DNA of 64,000 nucleotides from the NCBI RefSeq assembly GCF_014773545.1, contig NZ_SDDV01000002.1:1-64000 (forward strand), read 5' to 3'. The translations under genes and the position numbers were made by a program. This stretch comes from Hydrogenophaga sp. Lineage in GTDB: Bacteria; Pseudomonadota; Gammaproteobacteria; Burkholderiales; Burkholderiaceae_C. Under the pieces are notes generated by a model. It did not search any database, had not been told where the DNA came from, and saw nothing but the letters and a program-made list of their open reading frames with translations. Shown here in pieces: positions 9,475-16,897 of the stretch (the stretch's first letter is position 1; each line of letters starts with the position of its first letter).

Positions 9475-9503
9475 TGTTAGCACTCCCTTCGATTGAGTGC
9501 CAA
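9474..9503 (-). promoter_or_regulatory. rpoH promoter overlapped by a CIRCE (HrcA) operator
   Basis: On the plus strand, TTAGCACTC (9477-9485), 9 bp, then GAGTGCCAA (9495-9503). This matches the CIRCE consensus TTAGCACTC-N9-GAGTGCTAA with one mismatch. On the minus strand the same DNA holds a sigma-70 promoter: TTGGCA (9503-9498), 18 bp, TAACAT (9479-9474). The operator therefore covers both promoter hexamers, the arrangement expected for direct repression of rpoH by HrcA. Confidence 0.85.
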
Positions 9504-9560
9504 GGGCTGGGGTTCCATCGGATTTGGCCTCGTGCGCGGACGCCGAGGCGGCCGGGGCTA

Positions 9561-10478
9561 TCAGGCGCCTTCGTTCCAGTGCAGTTTTTTGCGCAGCGTG
9601 TCGTAATAGCTCCAGCCCACCGGGTGCAGCAGGCGCAGCGTGTGTGCGGAGCGGCGTACCACGATGCGGTCGCCGTGCAGCAAGCTGGTGAGCGACTGCA
9701 TGTCGAAGTTGGCGCTGGCGTCGTGGCCGGCGACGATGGTCACCGAGACTTCGCAGGTCGATGGCAGCACGATGGGGCGATTCGACAGGGTGTGCGGTGC
9801 GATCGGCACCATCACCCAGCCGCCGATGGCCGGGTGTAGCAGTGGGCCGCCGGCCGACAGGGCGTAGGCGGTCGATCCGGTCGGTGAGGCGATGATCAGG
9901 CCGTCGGCGCGCTGGTTGGCGACGAAATGGCCGTCGACTTCGACGCGCAGCTCGATCATGTGGGCGGCGCCGCCCCGATTGACCACCACGTCGTTGAGGG
10001 CGGTGGCCTGGAACACGACGCGGTCGTCGCGCCAGACGCTGGCGGCCATCAGGTCGCGCGCTTCTTCTTCGTAGTGCCCGTGCAGAATCGGGCCCAGCTT
10101 GGCGCGGTATTCGCCCAGCGCGATGTCGGTGATGAAGCCCAGCCGACCCTGGTTGATGCCAACCAGGGGCAGACCGCCTTGCGCCAGTTGGCGGCCGATG
10201 CCGAGCATGGTGCCGTCGCCACCGACCACCAGCGCCAGGTCGCAGGCGCTGGCCATGGCGTTCACGTTCAGCGCCGGGTACTGCGTCAGCCCGGTATTGG
10301 CCGCGGTTTCCTGCTCCAGCGAGACCGCGCAGCCCTGTTGTTGCAGAAAGTGGGCAATTTCGTCCACCGCCTGCTGAGCGCCTGCTGCCTGGTACTTGCC
10401 AATGACGGCCACGTGCGCAAAGTGCAGCAGGCCGGAGTCGCCGGGCGCTGCAGACGATTCAGGGTGTGGCAGGGTCAT
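9561..10478 (-). CDS. nadK: NAD kinase
   Basis: Phosphorylates NAD to NADP. The protein has 305 residues. Family motifs: [11 protein letters not shown] (catalytic Asp in GGDG), [43 protein letters not shown] and [13 protein letters not shown]. The ATG at 10478 (MTLPHPES) is preferred over an in-frame TTG six bases upstream. It is divergent from hrcA, a pairing seen in many betaproteobacteria, and lies upstream of rpoH on the same strand. Confidence 0.95.
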   Translation of the reverse strand: MTLPHPESSAAPGDSGLLHFAHVAVIGKYQAAGAQQAVDEIAHFLQQQGCAVSLEQETAANTGLTQYPALNVNAMASACDLALVVGGDGTMLGIGRQLAQGGLPLVGINQGRLGFITDIALGEYRAKLGPILHGHYEEEARDLMAASVWRDDRVVFQATALNDVVVNRGGAAHMIELRVEVDGHFVANQRADGLIIASPTGSTAYALSAGGPLLHPAIGGWVMVPIAPHTLSNRPIVLPSTCEVSVTIVAGHDASANFDMQSLTSLLHGDRIVVRRSAHTLRLLHPVGWSYYDTLRKKLHWNEGA

Positions 10479-10570
10479 GGGCAAATTACAACACAGCCCG
10501 CCCCAGGGGCTGGCTGGGACGGTCCTCGCCCGGCGCGGCTGCGGGCGGCAGCGCCGCCGCCGGCGGCTTT

Positions 10571-10728
10571 TATCAATCGATCCGGCCCGGTGAAGCCTGT
10601 CCTGAGCTTGGCCTGTCCTGAGCTTGGCCTGTCCTGAGCCTGTCGAAGGGTCGAAGGGTCGAAGGGTCGAAGGGCAAGCTCAGGACGAACGCTTGATGCT
10701 TGATACTTCGCCAGGCCGAAGCAATAAA
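10571..10728 (+). repeat. Repeat family B element between nadK and hrcA, with two internal tandem arrays
   Basis: Left end TCAATCGATCCGGCCCGGTG, right end GCCAGGCCGAAGCAATA; these form imperfect terminal inverted repeats like those of the 31608-31732 copy. Inside are a 16-bp unit CCTGTCCTGAGCTTGG repeated about 2.8 times (10596-10640) and an 8-bp unit TCGAAGGG repeated four times exactly (10643-10674). The right end overlaps the probable hrcA promoter. Confidence 0.75.
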
Positions 10729-10730
10729 AT
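10700..10730 (+). promoter_or_regulatory. Possible hrcA promoter inside the repeat end
   Basis: TTGATA (10700-10705) and TAAAAT (10725-10730) with a 19-bp gap, longer than the ideal 17. The predicted start would fall at about 10737, the hrcA ATG itself, suggesting a leaderless transcript; no Shine-Dalgarno sequence is visible. No CIRCE was found upstream of hrcA. Confidence 0.4.
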
Positions 10731-10736
10731 GCACCC

Positions 10737-11756
10737 ATGTTGGATGACCGCGCCAAACTGCTGCTCAAAGCCCTGATCGAGCGTTACATCGCCGACGGTC
10801 AGCCGGTGGGTTCGCGCACGCTGGCGCGCGCCACGGGGCTGGAGCTTTCCGCCGCCACGATTCGCAATGTGATGAGCGATCTGGAGGAGTTGGGCCTGAT
10901 TGCCAGCCCGCACACCTCGGCCGGGCGCGTGCCCACCGCGCGCGGCTACCGCTTGTTCGTCGACAGCATGTTGACCGTGCAGCGCGATCGCTTGGGCGAC
11001 TGGAGCGATATGGGCGCTGCTGGCATAGAGGTTGGCCAACCGCAGCGCGTTATCAGCAACGCCGCCCAGATGCTGTCGAATCTGTCGCATTTCGTCGGGG
11101 TGGTGGTGACGCCGCGGCGCGCGTCGGTGTTTCGGCACATTGAGTTTTTGCGCTTGTCGCAACACCGGGTGCTGGTGATTCTGGTCTCGCCAGACGGCGA
11201 CGTGCAAAACCGCATCATCCACACCCAGGTCAGTTTCACCCAGACCCAGTTGCTGGAAGCGACCAATTTCCTGAATGCTCACTACGCCGGCCTGACGATA
11301 GAGGAGGTGCGCGCGCGGCTCAAAACCGAACTCGATAGTTTGCGCGGTGAAATTGCCGCGCTGATGCAGGCGGCGGTCGAGATCGGTGCCCAGGCGAATG
11401 CCGAGCAGGACGAGGTGGTGCTCGCGGGCGAGCGCAACCTGTTGTCGATCAATGAGTTCTCCAACGACATGGGTCAGTTGCGGCGGCTTTTCGATTTGTT
11501 TGAGCAAAAGGCACAGTTGATCCGTCTGCTCGATGTATCGGCCCAGGCCGACGGCGTGCGCATCTACATAGGCGGTGAAAGCCAGGTGCTGCCGCACGAG
11601 GACTTGTCGGTGGTGACGGCGCCGTACGAGGTCGATGGTCAGGTGGTCGGTACGCTGGGCGTGATCGGGCCGCAGCGCATGCCCTACGAGCGCATGATCC
11701 AGATCGTCAACATCACCGCCCGGCTGGTCAGCAACGCGCTCAGCCACGGCAGATAG
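10737..11756 (+). CDS. hrcA: Heat-inducible transcription repressor HrcA
   Basis: HrcA binds CIRCE operators and represses chaperone genes. It has 339 residues: an N-terminal winged helix ([19 protein letters not shown], then [34 protein letters not shown]), a central GAF-like region and a C-terminal segment ending in [16 protein letters not shown]. The start ATG gives [10 protein letters not shown], the normal family N-terminus. The only CIRCE seen in this window is at the rpoH promoter (9477-9503), so rpoH is its likely local target. Confidence 0.96.
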   Translation: MLDDRAKLLLKALIERYIADGQPVGSRTLARATGLELSAATIRNVMSDLEELGLIASPHTSAGRVPTARGYRLFVDSMLTVQRDRLGDWSDMGAAGIEVGQPQRVISNAAQMLSNLSHFVGVVVTPRRASVFRHIEFLRLSQHRVLVILVSPDGDVQNRIIHTQVSFTQTQLLEATNFLNAHYAGLTIEEVRARLKTELDSLRGEIAALMQAAVEIGAQANAEQDEVVLAGERNLLSINEFSNDMGQLRRLFDLFEQKAQLIRLLDVSAQADGVRIYIGGESQVLPHEDLSVVTAPYEVDGQVVGTLGVIGPQRMPYERMIQIVNITARLVSNALSHGR

Positions 11757-11806
11757 CGCCAGCGGCGCCTGCTTATCGCTCATGCGCCTACAATACACCC
11801 TGTGTG

Positions 11807-12134
11807 GGGCCGTTAGCTCAGTTGGTCAGAGCAGAGGACTCATCAAGCAAGGTGACCACGGGGCGAAATCCCCGTCGGAAAAACCGGGTGAACTCAAGGA
11901 ACCCTAAAGCGCAAGCCAAGGCAATCTTGAGCCAAGCCCGCCGAAGGCAGGTCGCAAGACCGGTAGGCGGGAAGGTGCAGAGACTAGGACGTGAGGAGCC
12001 ATTCCGATAAACGTCCCCCGAGCGCCCGGCACCCCAACAGCGCGGCTGTGGGTGATGAAATAGTCCAAGGAGTGGGGAAACTCACGCAAACTTGAATCCT
12101 TTGGTCGTTGGTTCAAGTCCAACACGGCCTACCA
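11807..12134 (+). tRNA. tRNA-Ile (CAU, lysidine-modified type) interrupted by a group I intron
   Basis: Exons are 11807-11843 and 12095-12134. Joined, they give a full cloverleaf: acceptor GGGCCGT/ACGGCCT, D-stem GCTC/GAGC, anticodon stem GAGGA/TCCTT with loop CTCATAA, T-stem GTTGG/CCAAC, and an encoded CCA end. The anticodon is CAT at 11841-11843. The variable and T-arm sequence (TGGTCGTTGG) resembles tRNA-Ile2 rather than elongator tRNA-Met, so C34 is probably converted to lysidine by TilS; tRNA-Met remains possible. A -10-like TACAAT lies at 11789-11794. Confidence 0.88.
11844..12094 (+). ncRNA. Group I self-splicing intron (251 nt) in the tRNA anticodon loop
   Basis: Inserted directly after the anticodon. 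The 5' exon ends in CAU and can pair with GUG in GGTGACC (11851-11857), giving the U-G wobble of P1. Core segments match group IC3 ribozymes: ACCCTAAAGC (11901-11910), GGCAATCTTGAGCCAAGC (11920-11937), GGTGCAGAGACTAG (11974-11987) and AATAGTCCAAGGAGTG (12059-12074), then GAAACTCACGCAAACTTG ending in the terminal G at 12094. The Azoarcus tRNA-Ile(CAU) intron has the same position and very similar core (established knowledge). There is no internal endonuclease gene. Confidence 0.92.
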
Positions 12135-12148
12135 ATTACTCTTTTTAC

Positions 12149-12187
12149 GAGGCCTCAAGGCATATCGCTTTGAGGCCTCTTTTCTTT
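12149..12187 (+). terminator. Intrinsic terminator after the split tRNA
   Basis: GAGGCCTCAA (12149-12158) pairs with TTGAGGCCTC (12170-12179) and is followed by TTTTCTTTCT. A ten-base-pair stem with a U-rich tail 15 nt after the tRNA end. Confidence 0.85.
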
Positions 12188-12238
12188 CTGGTCAATGACT
12201 TACGAGGTTTTTTGTCTTATGGCGTGTCAGTGAGCATT

Positions 12239-12361
12239 AACGTGAAAGTCGGGCCGCGACTCACTTCGCTCCCCTCTCCCGCGTGCGGGAGAGGGGTTGG
12301 GGGTGAGGGAGAACGGGCATGACTTTCATTTTTTGGGGCGCCTTTCAAAGTCATGCCCGTT
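12239..12361 (+). repeat. Repeat family A, copy 2 (123 bp)
   Basis: Same 123-bp element as at 10-132 (inverted) and 48079-48201. In this copy the 15-bp terminal inverted repeat AACGGGCATGACTTT / AAAGTCATGCCCGTT (12312-12326 and 12347-12361) is perfect. It lies between the tRNA terminator and the parDE promoter. Confidence 0.88.
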
Positions 12362-12412
12362 AGGGCATATCCATTTTCCTGCATCCGTGACATCATCCTC
12401 GGTACATGAATC

Positions 12413-12441
12413 TTGCCAAATTTTGCCAAACGGACTAAGCT
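12413..12441 (+). promoter_or_regulatory. parDE promoter with a direct-repeat operator
   Basis: TTGCCA (12413-12418), 17 bp, TAAGCT (12436-12441). TTGCCAAA is repeated at 12413 and 12423, ten bases apart, a plausible antitoxin-binding site between the promoter boxes. Transcription would begin at about 12448, the parD ATG, so the message may be leaderless. Confidence 0.55.
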
Positions 12442-12447
12442 TGAGCC

Positions 12448-12702
12448 ATGGGCACAATGAACATATCCCTACCCGACACGCTCAAGTCCTTCGTGGATGA
12501 GCAGGTCAACCAAGGCAGCTACGGCACCAGCAGCGAGTACGTGCGTGAGCTGATCCGCAAGGATCAGGATCGCCTGCACCTGCGTGGCCTCCTGCTCGCG
12601 GGCGCAGCGTCGGCCCCGACTGCTCCGGCCGATCCAGCCTACTTTGAAGGGCTGCGTGATCGGGTGCGCAAGGCGGCCAAGGTAGGCAGCGCTCGCGGGT
12701 GA
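12448..12702 (+). CDS. parD: ParD-type antitoxin
   Basis: An 84-residue ribbon-helix-helix protein. The N-terminal strand MNISLPDTLKSFVDEQV and helices NQGSYGTSSEYVRELIRKDQ are diagnostic for ParD; the C-terminal half (LRGLLLAGAAS onward) is the flexible part that wraps the toxin. It should neutralise the ParE toxin and repress its own operon. Its stop overlaps the GTG start of the toxin gene (GTGA). ATG at 12457 is an alternative start. Confidence 0.9.
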   Translation: MGTMNISLPDTLKSFVDEQVNQGSYGTSSEYVRELIRKDQDRLHLRGLLLAGAASAPTAPADPAYFEGLRDRVRKAAKVGSARG

Positions 12703-13028
12703 CGGCCAAGCCTGTCGTTCCGCGTGAGCTGGCCAACCGGGACATCGACGACGCGATTGCCTACTACCTGAGCGAGGCGGGCGAAGCCGTGGCTCTCGGT
12801 TTCATCGACGCGCTGGAGAAGGCTTACGGCCACATCGCTCGCCATCCTGCAACGGGCTCGCCGCGTTACGCCCACGAACTCAACTTGCCCGGCCTGCGTT
12901 TCTGGCCGCTGGCACACTATCCCCACCTCGTTTTTTACGTCGAGCGTCCAGAGCAAATTGATGTCTGGCGCGTGCTGCACGGCCAGCGCGACATCCCGGT
13001 GTGGATGCAGGAACCCGAAACCCTCTGA
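12699..13028 (+). CDS. parE: ParE-type toxin (RelE/ParE superfamily)
   Basis: A 109-residue protein with GTG start overlapping parD. The family layout is clear: RELANRDIDDAIAYYL helix, IDALEKAYGHIARHPATGSPRY, and the terminal strands FWPLAHYPHLVFYV and IDVWRVLHGQRDIP. ParE toxins inhibit DNA gyrase; the exact target here is inferred from the family and the ParD partner. Confidence 0.9.
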   Translation: MTAKPVVPRELANRDIDDAIAYYLSEAGEAVALGFIDALEKAYGHIARHPATGSPRYAHELNLPGLRFWPLAHYPHLVFYVERPEQIDVWRVLHGQRDIPVWMQEPETL

Positions 13029-13148
13029 GTCTCGTCCAGTTGACGGAGTGTGCCGCGCTGAGCTTACGTGTGAGTTTCGTAGCGTTATGTTTCAAGGCAG
13101 GATGGCACCCATCTGGAATCGTAACAGTATGTTGTGAACGGAGGCTCT

Positions 13149-13289
13149 ATGACTGCCCGAGAACGTGAAGCCGCGCTGCTGACCCGGTGCATCGTTGCCG
13201 CACGGGGAGTTGAGCCGACAGCCCAAGATCAGCGCGAGGCCAACGTGTTCCAGTTGGCCGCAATAAGAGGGCCTGAGAGAGCTTTTTAA
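13149..13289 (+). CDS. Small hypothetical protein (46 aa)
   Basis: ATG at 13149 with GGAGGC just upstream (13140-13145) opens a 46-residue frame: MTAREREAALLTRCIVAARG, then VEPTAQDQREANVFQLAAIR, GPERAF. No recognised domain. It runs into a truncated nucleotidyltransferase-like frame (13267-13413), so it may be the partner of a decayed two-gene cassette. Low confidence that it is expressed. Confidence 0.35.
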   Translation: MTAREREAALLTRCIVAARGVEPTAQDQREANVFQLAAIRGPERAF

Positions 13290-13413
13290 GCAACTTGAAG
13301 AGCGACTTTCACTACGCAGCCCCGTCAACGTGTATCTGGCAGGTGGGATGGCAGTTCATCTCTACATGGCGACTCGTGTCACGACCGACGTTGATGCTAC
13401 ACGCACAAGGTAA
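13267..13413 (+). pseudogene. 5' fragment of a DUF6036-like nucleotidyltransferase
   Basis: The frame LRELFKQLEERLSL, SPVNVYLAGGMAVHLYMATR, VTTDVDATRTR then stop matches the start of AbiEii/DUF6036-type proteins, where AGG-AVHLY and T-D-DA form the nucleotide and metal site. No start codon lies in frame upstream, and the remaining 100 or more residues are gone. This is the second such gene in the window (intact relative at 3705). Positions 13414-13483 hold nothing recognisable. Confidence 0.6.
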
Positions 13414-13483
13414 ACAACACCACACTAGGCAGCTTGCACCCGAACGAAAACCAGAACTTCATCGGGCCGCATCCCTAACGGGA

Positions 13484-13879
13484 TCAGGCCGACAGGTAGG
13501 TGCGCCCGGCGCCGCCGTTGGCTGCACCGGGCGCGCGGCCGTAGGTGGACGCAAGCGGCTGCGGCAACAAGCTGGCCACGGCGCGTTGGCTCTGGGCGCT
13601 GGCGCGCAGCAGCGCCTGGCGCAGTTGCGCGAAGCGGCGCGCGGCCGCCTCGATCTCGGCGCGCAGGGTGCTGCCGGGCAGCGCGCGCGCGGTGGCTTCG
13701 GGGTGCTGCTGCAAGCTCAGGTGCAGCGCCATGCTGGCTTTTTCCACTGCCAACGCGTCGCCTTGCAGCAAGGCCTGTTCGAGCGCGTCAAGACCGCCTT
13801 GCACCGCATGCAGCCAGCCTGCACAGGCGTGGGGTGCCGTTGGGGGCGTGGCCAAGGGATTGCTCGTGCGGGGTTTCAT
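13484..13879 (-). CDS. flgN: Flagellar export chaperone FlgN
   Basis: A 131-residue helical protein. FlgN escorts the hook-filament junction proteins FlgK and FlgL (encoded at 22567-25715) to the export gate. Sequence support is the helical stretch LDALEQALLQGDALAVEKAS and its place directly after flgM, which it overlaps (ATGA at 13876-13879). Sequence conservation in this family is weak, so the call relies partly on position. Confidence 0.78.
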   Translation of the reverse strand: MKPRTSNPLATPPTAPHACAGWLHAVQGGLDALEQALLQGDALAVEKASMALHLSLQQHPEATARALPGSTLRAEIEAAARRFAQLRQALLRASAQSQRAVASLLPQPLASTYGRAPGAANGGAGRTYLSA

Positions 13880-14208
13880 TGGCGTGCAGCGCTCAGCATT
13901 TCGGCCGCGTTGGCAAGCATTTTGTCGGCGATGGCCTGCGGGTTGACCTGGAAGCTGCCGTTGGCGATGGCGACTTGCATGGCCTGGACTTTCCCGGCGT
14001 TGAAGACCTCGCCGCCCGCTCCGGCCGACAGCGCCTGACTCGCGGGCGAGAGGGTCAGCGTGACGCCCGCCTGTGGTTTGGCCGATCCGGCGGGCGCCGC
14101 TGCTCCCGCGCCGACCGCCGCCGCCACAGCAGGCGCTGCAGTCGCCGCTTTATGAGGACCGCCAGCGACTGAACCAATATAGGAATCGGGCGTGGATTCG
14201 ACTTTCAT
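13876..14208 (-). CDS. flgM: Anti-sigma-28 factor FlgM
   Basis: A 110-residue protein with the low-complexity Ala-rich N-terminal half and conserved C-terminus (VFNAGKVQAMQVAIANGSFQ, VNPQAIADKMLANAAEML) that binds FliA. It holds sigma-28 inactive until it is exported through the finished hook. The ATG at 14208 (MKVESTPDSYIGS) is preceded by GGAGAG at good spacing; a start 12 bp upstream lacks this. A sigma-28-like promoter lies at 14249-14275. Confidence 0.9.
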   Translation of the reverse strand: MKVESTPDSYIGSVAGGPHKAATAAPAVAAAVGAGAAAPAGSAKPQAGVTLTLSPASQALSAGAGGEVFNAGKVQAMQVAIANGSFQVNPQAIADKMLANAAEMLSAARQ

Positions 14209-14220
14209 ATCACTCTCCAA

Positions 14221-14275
14221 ACCCCGATGTCGGGGTCTTGTGGAAAGAACATCGGTGGCACAGGTCGATACTTTA
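14221..14275 (-). promoter_or_regulatory. Sigma-28 (FliA) promoter and leader hairpin of flgM
   Basis: Minus strand: TAAAGTAT (14275-14268), 11 bp, ACCGATGT (14256-14249). This fits the FliA consensus TAAAGTTT-N11-GCCGATAA at most positions and at the exact spacing. Downstream in the leader, CCCCG-ACAT-CGGGG (14222-14235) forms a hairpin just before the GGAGAG ribosome site. Confidence 0.75.
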
Positions 14276-14334
14276 GGGCTTTTTAAAGAAGGCTGGTCAA
14301 GCAGCGCTGGCGCTGGCTGGTGGCACGGTCTGGT

Positions 14335-15108
14335 TCATAGCGACAGCTCGACGCTTTGGCCGTCGCGCACCACGCCGCTGACGACGCTCCCGTTGGGCAG
14401 ACGCACCCTGACGGGCTGGCCGACGTGGCCGACGCCGAGCGTCTGGCCGATCACCGTTACCTCAAAGCCGCTGCCGGACTGGCTCACCCGCACCTGCGCA
14501 CCGGCCGCAAACACCTGCTGCGGGCGCACCATGTGCTGGCGCAGCGCCATGCCGGGTTGCAGTGCAAACGCGGCGCGCTGGCCTACCCACAGCGCCGGGT
14601 TGGCCAGTACCTGGGCGTTTTGTTCCGCCCAGTCGATTTCGCTCAGTTCGGCGGCGTCTTGTGTCAAGGTCTCACCCGCTGCCACCGGGCGCTTGAGCAC
14701 CCAGGCTGGCCCCCAGGCTCTGACCGTCACGGGTAAGAACACGTTCCAGCGTGTGGGCCCGTCTACGCAGCGCAGGCCAATGCGGCTGCGTCCCCATAGG
14801 CGCATGCCGGGCGGCAGATGCGGCTCTATGCGTGCGCAAGGTGCCAGCCGCAAGCGCCGATCGAGGCTGCCGATCAGCACCTCGGGGCGCAACGCGGTTG
14901 CACCGGAACGGCTGAGCGAGGCGTCGAGCGAGGGTTGCAAAAAATCGCGCGCCAGTTGTTCCAGTCCGGCGGCGGAATCGGCCTGGGGCTGAGCTTGCGC
15001 CTGCACCAAACCGGCCCCGCCCAGTGCGGCCAGAACACACAGCCAAGCCCGTGCGCAGCGCAGCCAGGGCTGGCGGGTCGCAGGGCGGCGGTGTGGAGGA
15101 TGGGTCAT
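14335..15108 (-). CDS. flgA: Flagellar P-ring assembly chaperone FlgA
   Basis: A 257-residue periplasmic chaperone for P-ring protein FlgI. A signal peptide covers about residues 1-38 (CARAWLCVLAALGGAGLVQAQA). The SAF-type C-terminal domain includes VAAGETLTQDAAELSEIDW, ALQPGMALRQHMVRPQQVFAAG and the final LPNGSVVSGVVRDGQSVEL. Divergent from flgB, with 199 bp between; no convincing sigma-54 or class I promoter could be assigned there. Confidence 0.92.
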   Translation of the reverse strand: MTHPPHRRPATRQPWLRCARAWLCVLAALGGAGLVQAQAQPQADSAAGLEQLARDFLQPSLDASLSRSGATALRPEVLIGSLDRRLRLAPCARIEPHLPPGMRLWGRSRIGLRCVDGPTRWNVFLPVTVRAWGPAWVLKRPVAAGETLTQDAAELSEIDWAEQNAQVLANPALWVGQRAAFALQPGMALRQHMVRPQQVFAAGAQVRVSQSGSGFEVTVIGQTLGVGHVGQPVRVRLPNGSVVSGVVRDGQSVELSL

Positions 15109-15307
15109 GGCGGACGGGGTGCAAGCGCTGGGCAGACAGGATCAGGCCACCACTGTAAGACGCTGCGGGGCTGACAAAGGGGCGAAATGACGGTCAAAGC
15201 GGCGTTTGTTCGGGGTATTGCAGCGCCTTTAGTTTTCTCATACTTGCCCAAACCCCGGCGCCAGCTTGCCGCTGGCGCCGCCCCCGGCCCCACGCTCTGA
15301 GGTGAAC

Positions 15308-15709
15308 ATGCTTGAAAAGATGACCGCCCGGCTGGACTTTCATGCGCAGTCCCTGCTGCTGCGTTCGCAGCGCCAGCAGGTGATTGCGAGCAACATCGCC
15401 AACGCCGATACGCCGGGTTTCATTGCGCGCGACTTTGATTTTGCGCAGGCGCTGCAAAACGCCAGCGGCGGCGCAACGCGCATGGGCGCGAGCACGACCC
15501 ACACGCGGCACATGCCGCTGGCTGTGGCCCAGCGCGGCGCCGTCGAGATGGTCTACACGCAGCAGACGCAACCCAGTCTGGACGGCAACTCGGTCGATCT
15601 GGACCGCGAGCGCGCCAACTTCATCGATAACACCATTCGCTACGAGTCGACGCTGCGTTTCATCAACGGGCACGTGCGCACCATGCTCAGTGCCATTCAA
15701 GGCCAGTAA
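15308..15709 (+). CDS. flgB: Flagellar basal-body rod protein FlgB
   Basis: A 133-residue proximal rod subunit. The N-terminal signature RQQVIASNIANADTPGF and the C-terminal coiled helix (FIDNTIRYESTLRFINGHVR) are typical. Start chosen at ATG 15308, with GAGGTGA immediately upstream; the open frame extends 14 codons further without a ribosome site. First gene of flgBCDEFGHIJKL. Confidence 0.95.
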   Translation: MLEKMTARLDFHAQSLLLRSQRQQVIASNIANADTPGFIARDFDFAQALQNASGGATRMGASTTHTRHMPLAVAQRGAVEMVYTQQTQPSLDGNSVDLDRERANFIDNTIRYESTLRFINGHVRTMLSAIQGQ

Positions 15710-15730
15710 AGCCAGCCCAGGGAGTCCGTC

Positions 15731-16135
15731 ATGTCTATGTTTGCCATTTTCAGTGTTTCGGGCAGCGCAGTCAGTGCGCAGTCGCAGCGCCTCAACGTGG
15801 TCGCCAGCAATCTGGCCAACGCCGACGCCGTGGCCGGCCCGGACGGCCAGCCGTACCGGGCGCGCCAGGTGTTGTTCCAGACCGTTCCCATGGGTGGGGC
15901 CGGCAAGGCGGGCGTGCAGGTGCAAAGCATCACGGAGAGTGAGCTGCCGGGCCGGCGCGTACACAACCCGGCGCACCCCAGCGCCGACACGCAAGGCTAT
16001 GTGACGCACTCCAACGTGAACCCGGTGGAGGAAATGGTCAACATGATGTCGGCCTCGCGCGCTTTCCAGAACAACGTAGAGGTCATGAACACCGCCAAAT
16101 CGCTGCTCCTCAGAACGCTGCAGATGGGGCAATGA
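15731..16135 (+). CDS. flgC: Flagellar basal-body rod protein FlgC
   Basis: A 134-residue proximal rod subunit. N-terminal rod signature SQRLNVVASNLANADA and C-terminal VNPVEEMVNMMSASRAFQNN match FlgC. It begins 21 bp after flgB in the same operon. Confidence 0.96.
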   Translation: MSMFAIFSVSGSAVSAQSQRLNVVASNLANADAVAGPDGQPYRARQVLFQTVPMGGAGKAGVQVQSITESELPGRRVHNPAHPSADTQGYVTHSNVNPVEEMVNMMSASRAFQNNVEVMNTAKSLLLRTLQMGQ

Positions 16136-16189
16136 CCTCGCCTGCTGCTCCGTGGCCCCCTTGGTTCAACTGTTTGAAAGACGCGCATC

Positions 16190-16855
16190 ATGCTCACCCA
16201 GGCCCGTGATATCAGCCAGCTCGGCAGCGCCGTGGGCAGCTCGACGGCGGCGTCGGCGTCCAAAAATGTGACCGATCCGCAGGCGTCGCAAGACCGTTTT
16301 CTCAAGCTGCTGGTGGCGCAGATCAACAACCAAGACCCGCTCAACCCGATGGACAACGCCCAGATGACGACCCAGATGGCGCAGATCAACACCGTCAGCG
16401 GCATCCAGGAGCTCAACACCACCCTCAAAGGCATGGCGCAGCAGTACAGCGCCATGCAGGCGATGCAGGGTGCGGCGCTGATCGGGCGCCAGGCGTTGGT
16501 GGACGGCAATCAGCTCAGTTTTGACGCTGCTGTGGGCCGCGGCGCGCTGGCGCTGAACCAGCCCGCCAGCCAGGTGGTGGTTGACATCGTAGGTCATAAC
16601 GGCGCGCTGATCGACAGCCTCGACCTGGGCGCGCGCACGGCCGGTTCGCACGCCTTCGACTGGAACGCCGCCGGCGTCGACCCCGCCCGCGTGGCGGGTT
16701 TTCAGGTGCGCGCCAGCAGTGGCGGCCAGCCGGTCCAAGCCCTGCCGCTGATGCGGCTGGCGGTGACGGCGGTCAGCCTTGCAGACGGCGCCGTCAGTTT
16801 GCAGTTGCAAGACGGGCGCAGCCTGTTGCAGCACCAGGTGCGCGCCTTCATGTAG
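16190..16855 (+). CDS. flgD: Flagellar hook capping protein FlgD
   Basis: A 221-residue scaffold that caps the growing hook. The N-terminal conserved block QDRFLKLLVAQINNQDPLNP, MDNAQMTTQMAQI is the FlgD fingerprint; a C-terminal FlgD-Ig-like region (GSHAFDWNAAGVDPARVAGF) follows. Located between flgC and flgE. Confidence 0.96.
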   Translation: MLTQARDISQLGSAVGSSTAASASKNVTDPQASQDRFLKLLVAQINNQDPLNPMDNAQMTTQMAQINTVSGIQELNTTLKGMAQQYSAMQAMQGAALIGRQALVDGNQLSFDAAVGRGALALNQPASQVVVDIVGHNGALIDSLDLGARTAGSHAFDWNAAGVDPARVAGFQVRASSGGQPVQALPLMRLAVTAVSLADGAVSLQLQDGRSLLQHQVRAFM

Positions 16856-16897
16856 CGCCGCCGTTTCGCATCTTCCCCCTCCAGAAAGGACCACTCC

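Noticed and set aside
10643-10674. Tandem TCGAAGGG x 4 considered as a CRISPR-like or origin iteron array
   Set aside because: Units are directly adjacent without spacers, only 8 bp long, and lie inside a dispersed repeat; no cas or replication genes nearby.
11804-12010. Small plus-strand frame (68 codons) over the tRNA and intron
   Set aside because: It overlaps the tRNA exon and the ribozyme core and has no protein features; group I introns may carry homing endonucleases but this is far too short.
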